NCBI GenBank assembly: GCA_965603365.1
Contig: CBFDCR010000130.1
Location: forward strand, 1 to 7,184
DNA length: 7,184 bases
Direction: 5' to 3'
Origin: JAHELQ01 sp965603365
Lineage (GTDB): Bacteria > Acidobacteriota > Aminicenantia > UBA2199
A model generated the notes under the pieces. It was not told where the DNA came from. It did no database searches and saw nothing but the letters and a program-made list of their open reading frames with translations. This document shows, piece by piece, positions 1 to 5,784 of the stretch; position 1 is the stretch's first letter; each line of letters opens with the position of its first letter. A program made the position numbers and the translations under genes.

Positions 1-118
1 GAAATAAAGAGACCGAGGGCTAAAAAATGCGGTCTTATGCGCGACTGGGGGGGGTGGGTGAAAATGTAAAAATTTTGTTGGTCTTTTACTATAATCAGTC
101 CAGGTGCCGGAGAAATTT

Positions 119-134
119 TGTCCGGAAACGGACA
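119..134 (+). other. Small hairpin with GNRA tetraloop
   Basis: TGTCCG (119-124) pairs perfectly with CGGACA (129-134) around a GAAA tetraloop, giving a six-pair stem with a stable GNRA loop. No T tract follows, so it is not an intrinsic terminator. It lies about 100 bp upstream of the likely murA promoter, so it would not be in the murA transcript unless transcription starts further upstream. Role unknown. Confidence 0.4.
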
Positions 135-167
135 GGTTCGGGAGGAAAAATTGGGGACAGTCGTTCA

Positions 168-182
168 TGACGCGTAACGTCA
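168..182. other. Short inverted repeat TGACG-N5-CGTCA
   Basis: Perfect five-base arms, TGACG at 168-172 and CGTCA at 178-182, are separated by CGTAA. It could be a small RNA hairpin or a dyad operator about 50 bp upstream of the -35 element of the murA promoter. An arm this short can arise by chance, so this is only a candidate regulator site. Confidence 0.25.
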
Positions 183-231
183 CCCAGAGATGAGGTGAGT
201 TTAATTTTTATTGGCAGGAGGAGATAGATCC

Positions 232-260
232 TTGAAAAATAGAAAAAATATTTATATAAT
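232..260 (+). promoter_or_regulatory. Sigma-70 type promoter for the murA operon
   Basis: TTGAAA at 232-237 is followed after exactly 17 nt by TATAAT at 255-260. The -10 box is perfect and the -35 box differs from TTGACA at one position, within an A/T-rich stretch. Transcription would start near 267, leaving a leader of about 95 nt before murA. The leader contains only a weak inverted repeat (GCCG 278-281 with CGGC 292-295). It is the best promoter on the + strand and points at murA and the three genes behind it. Confidence 0.7.
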
Positions 261-362
261 GGTAACCTGACATGACGGCCGCTCCTTTGGTCGGCAAACA
301 TTCTTTGAATTTTGATTCGGGAACAAGTAAAGAGTACATTATAAATAGGTAGTTAAACTTGA

Positions 363-1619
363 ATGCAAGACATTAAAATCTTAATCGAGGGTCAACGAAG
401 GCTCTCCGGCCAGGTCACTATCTCCGGCGCTAAAAACGCCGCCCTGCCTGAACTGGCGGCCGTTGTCCTGAGTGCAGAACCGTTTTGTTTCCACAATGTA
501 CCGGCGGTGGAAGACATCAAGGCCCTGTATAAGGCCCTGAAGATTATGGGCGCGGAGGGGACATTTGAATCGGGAACCATCCGGATTCGGCTGCCGCGAA
601 TAAAGGCCGACCTGATTCCGAAGGAGATCGTGGAGACCTCCAGGGCCTCCATCCTGCTGTTAGGGCCGATGCTGGCCCGAAACGGCTATGCCAGGGTTTC
701 GCTGCCGGGGGGATGCCCCATCGGGGACCGAAAGATCAATTATCATATTGAGGGACTCGAAAAAATGGGGGCCCACATCCGTATCGAGGGCGGACACATT
801 ATCGCCAGGGCTACTGAATTAAAGGGTATCGAGTATACGTTTCCCGGCAAGACGGTGACCGGTACGGAAAATCTATTGATGGCGGCTGCCTTAGCCTCCG
901 GCCCCACCATCCTGAGGAATTGTGCCCTGGAACCGGAAATCGAGGACCTGGTGGAGCTTTTAAACAGCATGGGCGCGGACATCCTTCGGCAGGGTCAAGA
1001 CGTCCTGGTAATTGAGGGAAAAACATCCCTGCAAGGGACAGAGCACACCATCATTCCCGATCGCATCGAGATGGGCACCTATGTGATTGCCGGTTGTCTG
1101 GGGGACAATGAAATCGTGGTGGAAAATGCGATCCCCCGCTATATTCGCAGTCTGCTGGAGGTGCTGGAGAGTATCGGGGCTTTGGTGGAATCGGGCGAAG
1201 ACAGGATCAAGGTAAGCACAGCCGGAAGTATTGCCCCCACCGAGGTCGAGACCCGGCCGTTTCCCGGCTTTCCTACCGACTTGCAGGCCCAACTCACGAC
1301 ACTCCTGACCCAGGCAAACGGGATATCCAGAGTCAGGGAGAATATTTTCAACAATCGGTTTCAACATACAACGGAGTTGAACAAGCTGGGTGCAGATATC
1401 CGGGTGGAGAAAAACACCGCCGTCATAACGGGCAAGACCCCTTTGCAGGGAAGGGTGATTCGGGCCACAGACCTGCGGGCCTCGGCCGCGCTGGTGTTGG
1501 GCGGGCTGATCGCCGGGGGCGAAACTGTAGTAGAAAACGCCCATCAGTTGTTCCGGGGCTATGAAAATATGCCGGGAAAGTTACTAAAACTGGGCGCTTG
1601 TGTTAAAATTGTAGATTAA
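363..1619 (+). CDS. murA: UDP-N-acetylglucosamine 1-carboxyvinyltransferase (MurA)
   Basis: MurA transfers the enolpyruvyl group of phosphoenolpyruvate to UDP-GlcNAc, the first committed cytoplasmic step of peptidoglycan synthesis. The 418-residue length fits the family, and the whole protein follows E. coli MurA. Visible active-site residues are Lys24-Asn25 in SGAKNAALP, Arg94 in TSRAS, catalytic Cys118 in SLPGGCPIG, Asp306 in FPTDLQAQ, Arg332 in NNRFQH and Arg398 in FRGYE. Cys at 118, rather than the Asp found in some lineages, is the type that fosfomycin can alkylate. The ATG is preceded by a modest AGGTAG (347-352) ten nt upstream, and the N-terminus lines up with family members. It is first in a likely four-gene operon; the gap to the HIT gene is 12 bp. 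Nothing appears broken. Confidence 0.97.
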   Translation: MQDIKILIEGQRRLSGQVTISGAKNAALPELAAVVLSAEPFCFHNVPAVEDIKALYKALKIMGAEGTFESGTIRIRLPRIKADLIPKEIVETSRASILLLGPMLARNGYARVSLPGGCPIGDRKINYHIEGLEKMGAHIRIEGGHIIARATELKGIEYTFPGKTVTGTENLLMAAALASGPTILRNCALEPEIEDLVELLNSMGADILRQGQDVLVIEGKTSLQGTEHTIIPDRIEMGTYVIAGCLGDNEIVVENAIPRYIRSLLEVLESIGALVESGEDRIKVSTAGSIAPTEVETRPFPGFPTDLQAQLTTLLTQANGISRVRENIFNNRFQHTTELNKLGADIRVEKNTAVITGKTPLQGRVIRATDLRASAALVLGGLIAGGETVVENAHQLFRGYENMPGKLLKLGACVKIVD

Positions 1620-1631
1620 AAGGATGCAGCC

Positions 1632-1964
1632 ATGAATAATTGTCTGTTTTGTAAAATCGCCAATGACGGGCATAATCAAAATTTTTTGTTTGAAGACGAG
1701 CGGGTGGTGGCCTTTAAAGACATTAATCCCCAGGCGCCGTTCCACATCTTGATTATCCCGCGGCAGCACTACACATCCATCATGGATGTGGGCCAGGAAG
1801 ACTTAATCGGTCACCTTTTTACAGTGGGCAACATGGTGGCTAAAAAGCTCGGTATCGACAGTTTTCGCTATGTCATCAATACAGGCAGGGAGGCCGGCCA
1901 GTCGGTGTTTCACCTTCACCTCCATCTATTGGGGGGCAGGTATATGGGCTGGCCTCCGGGTTAA
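1632..1964 (+). CDS. HIT-family (histidine triad) nucleotide hydrolase/transferase, HinT-like
   Basis: HIT proteins of the HinT branch cleave nucleoside phosphoramidates and acyl-adenylates through a nucleotidylated histidine; the natural substrate in most bacteria is unclear. This 110-residue protein has the family's usual length. It carries the triad H94-L-H96-L-H98 near the C-terminus, followed by LGGR and a GW close to the end. The middle of the triad is the expected nucleophile. Cys4-x-x-Cys7 near the N-terminus, with His46 in IIPRQHY, suggests the zinc-binding subtype. AGGA (1621-1624) lies seven nt before the ATG. It sits 12 bp after murA and 27 bp before the UPF0173 gene, so it is probably cotranscribed. 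Assignment to the family is secure; the substrate is not predictable. Confidence 0.93.
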   Translation: MNNCLFCKIANDGHNQNFLFEDERVVAFKDINPQAPFHILIIPRQHYTSIMDVGQEDLIGHLFTVGNMVAKKLGIDSFRYVINTGREAGQSVFHLHLHLLGGRYMGWPPG

Positions 1965-1991
1965 TTTCCTTAATTATAGGAGGAGTAAAAT

Positions 1992-2648
1992 ATGAAGATT
2001 ACCTGGATTGGCCATTCGGCCTTAAAGTTAGAAGGAAGTCAGACCGTCTACATCGATCCCTTTCTGTCCGGTAATCCCAGAGCCGCGTTTGGACCGGCCA
2101 ATGTCGATCGCGCCGATGTAGTAGTGGTGACCCATGACCACGGCGATCACCTGGGAGATAGTTATGAAATTTGTCGGAAAACCGGAGCAGTATTCGTCTC
2201 CTTTTATGAAATCGCAGAAGCGGCCGCCCAGAAGGGGTTAAAGGCCGAAATGATGAATGTCGGCGGTACGGTTGAGGTGAATGGTGTGGCCGTCTCCATG
2301 GTCCCGGCATTTCATACCGGGGGATTGGGCGGAACCGCAACCGGTGTGGTGGTCGAACTGGATGGAAAAAAGGTCTACCATGCCGGCGATACCGGTCTGT
2401 CCATGGAGATGCAATTAATCGGCGAGATGTATGAACCGGATATCGGCTTTCTGCCTATTGACGGCAGATTTAACATGACCCCCCGCCTGGCGGCAAAGGC
2501 AGTGGAGTTGCTAAAACTTCCCAGAGTCGTTCCCTTTCATTACGACACGTTTGATGCGGTGAAGGCTTCCCCGGAAGAATTTAAGCAACTGGTGAAGACA
2601 GACTGCCAGGTCATTATCCTGAAACCCGGTGAGAGTTACGAATTGTAA
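1992..2648 (+). CDS. UPF0173-type metal-dependent hydrolase (metallo-beta-lactamase fold)
   Basis: This 218-residue protein matches the UPF0173 family (B. subtilis YtkL type), compact cytoplasmic metallo-beta-lactamase-fold hydrolases whose substrate is not firmly known. The two-metal site can be read directly: H48-D-H50-G-D52-H53 in THDHGDH, His108 in PAFHTG, Asp133 in HAGDTG and His183 in PFHYDTF. The opening MKITWIGHSA and the early IDPFLSGNP are typical of the family. A strong AGGAGGAG (1978-1985) lies six nt before the ATG, the best ribosome site in the window. There is no signal peptide. Its stop codon abuts the start of the NYN gene, so the two are likely translationally coupled. The fold is certain; the reaction remains open. 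Confidence 0.93.
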   Translation: MKITWIGHSALKLEGSQTVYIDPFLSGNPRAAFGPANVDRADVVVVTHDHGDHLGDSYEICRKTGAVFVSFYEIAEAAAQKGLKAEMMNVGGTVEVNGVAVSMVPAFHTGGLGGTATGVVVELDGKKVYHAGDTGLSMEMQLIGEMYEPDIGFLPIDGRFNMTPRLAAKAVELLKLPRVVPFHYDTFDAVKASPEEFKQLVKTDCQVIILKPGESYEL

Positions 2649-3122
2649 ATGCCTTACATCATCGATGGCAACAATTTAATCGGCAGTGCGCCGGATATTT
2701 CTTTTGAAGATACCGAAGCCCGGAAAAAACTGCTCCATATTGTAAGGAAATATCAGGAGAGCCGCAATAACAATATTATCCTTGTCTTTGACGGCGACCC
2801 GGAGAACGGTTCTTATCGACAGACTTTGACCAATAAATTTACAGTCATATACCCTCGGTACGGTAATTCTGCCGACGATGAAATCAGAAAACTGTTGAGC
2901 AGCTATGTGGATTACCGCAATGTGATATTGGTATCTTCGGACCGGGAGCTAAAGACCTTTGCCCGGCATAAAGGGGCCAGGACCGTCAACTCCATCGAGT
3001 TTTATTTCGAACTCAAGAGGGTCTACCATATAAACGGAAAAAAAGAAGAGAAGTTGAAGCGCATCAATACCGCGTTGTCGGACACCGAAGTAGATCACTG
3101 GCTGAAGATATTCAATAGCTAA
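2649..3122 (+). CDS. NYN-domain (PIN-like) protein of the YacP/Rae1 family, putative endoribonuclease
   Basis: YacP-like NYN proteins are PIN-fold, metal-dependent RNases; B. subtilis Rae1 (YacP) cleaves mRNA on the ribosome. The 157-residue product has the conserved acidic sites in order: Asp6 in IIDGNNLIG, Asp48 in VFDGD, Asp76-Asp77 in NSADDEI and Asp98 in SSDRELK. The basic C-terminal segment (about 123-140, rich in Lys/Arg) could contact RNA. The ATG follows the TAA of the upstream gene with no gap, and its only ribosome site is a weak GTGAGAG inside that gene, which suggests coupling. The 3' end overlaps the convergent birA by 11 bp. The domain is clear; ribosome-linked cleavage is inferred from the family only. 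Confidence 0.85.
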   Translation: MPYIIDGNNLIGSAPDISFEDTEARKKLLHIVRKYQESRNNNIILVFDGDPENGSYRQTLTNKFTVIYPRYGNSADDEIRKLLSSYVDYRNVILVSSDRELKTFARHKGARTVNSIEFYFELKRVYHINGKKEEKLKRINTALSDTEVDHWLKIFNS

Positions 3123-3864
3123 TCCGAATCTCTCCGGAGTAGTAGGTAATCCGGTTGCCCCGGGGATCTGTCAACACGATACCCCCGTCAAGACCGATTC
3201 TCTCAAAAACTCCCCCCACGTTCCCCTTGCCGTCCCGGATGTAAACCGTTTCCCCCCTAACGAAGTGGCTCAGGCGGTTGACTCTGCGGATAATCGTTTT
3301 GTTTTGCCCCATCTCCAGTTTGTCCAGCCATCTAAAAAAAATATGGGCCAGGGTCCCGTTGACCGTGTCGATATCAAATTCCCTGCCGGCAGCCATCCGC
3401 AGCGAAATGGCACTCGATCGCAGTTCTTCGGGAAAATCGTCCTGCCGATGGTTGACATTAATGCCCATCCCGGAAATACAGAAAATCCGGTCGTCGGAGA
3501 TAACCGTTTCGGTTAAAATCCCCGCCGCCTTTTTCCCCTGGTACAAAACGTCGTTTGGCCATTTGATCTTAAAACTCTCCCCCACTATCTTCGCCAACGT
3601 ATCGGCAATGGCAATTCCCGCTATTAAAGAAAGAAGATTCAGGTTGTTTCTATTTTTAAGGTAATAGCCGAAGGATGAATATAATCCCTTTTTATCGGGG
3701 GAAAACCACTGCCGGTTCTCCCGCCCCCGCCCTCCGGTCTGTTTCCTGGACGTGACCAACACCGGGAATTGGTGTCGAAAATCCTCATAATGAGCCCTGA
3801 TATAATTGTTGGTGGAGTCGCAGACATCCAGCTTAAGCACCGATAAGAAGTCAGGATAAATCAT
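3112..3864 (-). CDS. birA: Biotin--[acetyl-CoA-carboxylase] ligase, monofunctional
   Basis: The enzyme makes biotinyl-5'-AMP and transfers biotin to the lysine of biotin carboxyl carrier proteins. The 250-residue protein shows the family motifs in order: DSTNN (16-20), the biotinyl-AMP loop TGGRGRENRQW (43-53), GLYSS (60-64), KWPNDV (101-106), KKAAGIL (111-117) and GMGINVN (132-138), then a small SH3-like C-terminal domain (about 200-250). There is no N-terminal winged helix, so this is the class I form that does not repress biotin genes. The ATG lies inside the last codons of the ValRS-like gene (14-bp overlap, another frame), pointing to coupled expression. The tail overlaps the convergent NYN gene by 11 bp. 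A shortened catalytic domain is not seen. Confidence 0.94.
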   Translation of the reverse strand: MIYPDFLSVLKLDVCDSTNNYIRAHYEDFRHQFPVLVTSRKQTGGRGRENRQWFSPDKKGLYSSFGYYLKNRNNLNLLSLIAGIAIADTLAKIVGESFKIKWPNDVLYQGKKAAGILTETVISDDRIFCISGMGINVNHRQDDFPEELRSSAISLRMAAGREFDIDTVNGTLAHIFFRWLDKLEMGQNKTIIRRVNRLSHFVRGETVYIRDGKGNVGGVFERIGLDGGIVLTDPRGNRITYYSGEIRISY

Positions 3865-5761
3865 GGATGGTCTTCCGGATCTTCTCTTGCCGCTTGAGGG
3901 CGGCCTGCAGTTTTTGTTTTAAACCGGCCGTAACGGCTGCCGGTTTTTTTTTAATATGGTTACGATTGGATAACTTCGTTTCCAACTCTGCTATCTGGTC
4001 TTCGGCCCTCTTCAATTCCTGTGCCAACCGTGTAAGTTCGCATCGGCGATCCTGTTCATGGCTAAGGGAAATAATGATTTCCCAGTTGGCATGTTCCCCT
4101 TTAAAACCCCTGGGCGCATCTGAAACACTATTCAGTATCCCCGATTCAGAACTTCCGGTCAAAAAATTAAAGTACTTCAAATACTTAGCCATCCGTCTCT
4201 TTTCCTTTTCAGAGCCGGTCTTTAGATATATGATTGTCTCCTGCCGGGGTTTAATCCCGTATTCCCCCCGCATCTTCCGGATTTCGGTAATGATCTTTTT
4301 AAGTTGTTCGATATTCGCATATTCATCCGGAAACACCCATTGGCTGTCAAAAGAGGGGAACTGGTTTTCAATAAGGAAATTATCCGGGGCCCCTATTGTT
4401 TGAAAAATTTCCTCCGTAATATACGGCATGAAGGGATGAAGGAGATGCAGTAATTTCAGAAGCGATAACCTTAACACCCTGCGGGTGTCCCGGTTCTCCA
4501 GATCCCCTCTGGAAAATTCCAGATACCAATCGCAGTATTCATGCCAGAAAAAATGATAGAGAAGGAGGGCCGCCTTATGGAGCCGGTATTGCTCCATCAG
4601 GCGATTGGCCTCGTCTATGATATCGTTTAGGCCATGCATGAGCCAGCGGTCGGCATCGGTAATGTTGAAGAAATCGATGGCGAAATCCTCATCCCCTTTC
4701 AAATTCAAAATGACATAGCGGGAGGCATTCCATATCTTGTTGATAAAGGCTTTGCAGCCCTTAATTTTGCTGGTAGAGATAGATATATCCCGGCCAGATG
4801 ACGCCTGGATCGCCAGGTTAAAGCGGAGGGCTTCAGAACCGTACTGTTTTATAAGATCAAAGGGTTCAGAGGCCTCTCGAATGGCGCCGTGGACCAAAAC
4901 GTCTTTGAAGGGCATCTCTTTATGCAAAAGTAGGCCTATTATTATCATTCTTGCCACCCAGGTGAAAAAATTGTCATAGCCGCAAACGATAGAGGTGAAG
5001 GGGTAAACGCTCTCACCAAAAGGCCAGATAGAAGCGGAAAACCAGGACACAAGTGACGCATCATCCTGGATGATGCCAGAAGCCTGGCATTGGTTACATT
5101 CCGCCGGTTTCGTCCCAGCCACCATGATATTACGGCATCCAGGGCAGTGATAAACCGGTATCCGCTGCCCGCCATTGATTCTTTGAGAAATACACCAATC
5201 CCTGAGATGGCCCAGCCAATAGGAATACTCCCTTTCCAATTTCAAAGGGATGAAAGTCACTTTCTTTCTTTTTATCATCTCGGTAGCCGAGTATGCGGTT
5301 TCAGAAGATCTAAGGAACCATTTTTCACCGGTACGATAAATTTTTTCTTCATGATATAGCTGGATAAAGACTCTGGTGGCAAGCCGGTTCATCCTATTAA
5401 TCTGGATGAGTTGTATACTACTCCCGTATAGAGCCGGAAACAATTTTTTCATCTGCCCCATCAATTGTTTAGTCGATATGTTTTTTTGACTTTTGCCTCT
5501 GGCGATGTCAATTCCCAAAAATTCGATTGTCTTAAATTCCTGCATTTTTTTTCGCATCAGTATAATATCTGCTATTGTAAATACCAGGGTATGCCGCATG
5601 CTCTGGGGACAGTTCAAATTAATAGCAGGCAGAACCATCGAAAAAGCCGGTAGGTCCCCAGGATGTTCGTTTTTAACCCAGTCTTTTTCTTCCCATCGGC
5701 TGCTCCATTTTTTTTCGACTACTTTATAATTATATACTGTTCCTCTGGGAGATGTCTCCAC
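3851..5761 (-). CDS. Degenerate valyl-tRNA synthetase-like protein lacking HIGH, KMSKS and the editing domain
   Basis: The 636-residue product aligns by eye with class Ia ValRS over its length, although family members have roughly 850-950 residues. The N-terminal VEKKWSSRWEE, the RDWCIS motif (188-192), the zinc pair C206/C209 and C222/C225, WVARMI (268-273), the anticodon-binding helical domain (about 368-520, with HPFMPYITEEIF) and a C-terminal coiled-coil arm (about 570-636) are present. The HIGH site reads S54-M55-R56-H57; GTDHAG reads GIDIARG (83-89). The CP1 editing domain is missing near residues 165-169. KMSKS is deleted: R295-E-A-S-E-P replaces a stretch about 12 residues longer. WWGH has become GGQ (197-199). 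Valine activation and editing should therefore be impossible; tRNA binding might remain. Start is GTG. It is flanked by the receiver gene (23-bp gap) and birA (14-bp overlap). It may be a repurposed pseudo-enzyme or an in-frame decaying gene; similarity to ValRS is sure, function is not. Confidence 0.88.
   Translation of the reverse strand: METSPRGTVYNYKVVEKKWSSRWEEKDWVKNEHPGDLPAFSMVLPAINLNCPQSMRHTLVFTIADIILMRKKMQEFKTIEFLGIDIARGKSQKNISTKQLMGQMKKLFPALYGSSIQLIQINRMNRLATRVFIQLYHEEKIYRTGEKWFLRSSETAYSATEMIKRKKVTFIPLKLEREYSYWLGHLRDWCISQRINGGQRIPVYHCPGCRNIMVAGTKPAECNQCQASGIIQDDASLVSWFSASIWPFGESVYPFTSIVCGYDNFFTWVARMIIIGLLLHKEMPFKDVLVHGAIREASEPFDLIKQYGSEALRFNLAIQASSGRDISISTSKIKGCKAFINKIWNASRYVILNLKGDEDFAIDFFNITDADRWLMHGLNDIIDEANRLMEQYRLHKAALLLYHFFWHEYCDWYLEFSRGDLENRDTRRVLRLSLLKLLHLLHPFMPYITEEIFQTIGAPDNFLIENQFPSFDSQWVFPDEYANIEQLKKIITEIRKMRGEYGIKPRQETIIYLKTGSEKEKRRMAKYLKYFNFLTGSSESGILNSVSDAPRGFKGEHANWEIIISLSHEQDRRCELTRLAQELKRAEDQIAELETKLSNRNHIKKKPAAVTAGLKQKLQAALKRQEKIRKTIHDLS
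3921..3952 (+). terminator. Terminator-like hairpin plus T tract on the + strand, antisense to the ValRS-like gene
   Basis: AAACCGG (3921-3927) pairs with CCGGTTT (3940-3946). The inside can pair further through CCG (3928-3930) with CGG (3934-3936) in an alternative fold. Nine T (3944-3952) follow directly, so it has the form of a rho-independent terminator for + strand transcripts. The same bases encode the Lys-Lys-Lys-Pro part of the coiled-coil arm on the other strand, which may explain them. No other terminator is visible behind the murA operon, so it might end that transcript after running antisense through birA. Confidence 0.4.
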
Positions 5762-5769
5762 TATCCAGA

Positions 5770-5773
5770 CTCC
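5770..5773 (-). promoter_or_regulatory. Ribosome binding site fixing the GTG start of the ValRS-like gene
   Basis: Read on the minus strand this is GGAG, eight nt before GTG at 5761-5759. No ATG lies between the in-frame stop (5794-5792) and this GTG. The encoded N-terminus reaches the ValRS pattern YNYKVVEKKW by residue 10, as in normal synthetases. A functional-looking start signal argues that the gene can still be translated. Confidence 0.55.
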
Positions 5774-5784
5774 GGTATTTTCTT

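Larger units (their letters stand above)
1..231. other. Gene-free leader region with several small inverted repeats
   Basis: I see no convincing gene here. A 68-codon minus-strand frame (95-301) lacks a ribosome site and resembles nothing I know. The stretch holds an imperfect hairpin (10-15 with 30-35, 14-nt loop), a run of eight G at 47-54 followed by TGGG, a tight hairpin with a GAAA loop at 119-134, and a short hairpin at 168-182. An isolated TATAAT at 90-95 has no matching -35 element. No known riboswitch consensus was recognised. The region probably separates murA from an upstream gene outside the window. Confidence 0.5.

Noticed and set aside
10..35. Inverted repeat AGACCG/CGGTCT as a terminator of an upstream gene
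   Set aside because: The stem is only six pairs with a 14-nt loop and no T tract follows, so it is too weak to call.
47..59. G-quadruplex in the G8-T-G3 run
   Set aside because: There are not four clearly separated G runs, so a stable quadruplex is doubtful; the run may also be prone to length errors in sequencing.
90..95. TATAAT as a second promoter
   Set aside because: The bases 17 nt upstream (TAAAAA) are not a -35 element and there is no TG extension; 232-260 is far better.
95..301. 68-codon minus-strand frame upstream of murA
   Set aside because: No ribosome site before its ATG, no recognisable domain, and it runs across the strong + strand promoter; most likely a chance frame.
960..1544. 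194-codon minus-strand frame inside murA
   Set aside because: It is a shadow of the fully conserved murA coding sequence, with low-complexity Cys/Gly/Pro composition and no domain.
3851..5761. Calling the ValRS-like gene a frameshifted or truncated pseudogene
   Set aside because: There is no frameshift or stop, the start signal is plausible, and both termini match ValRS; in-frame decay remains possible but cannot be shown from one sequence.
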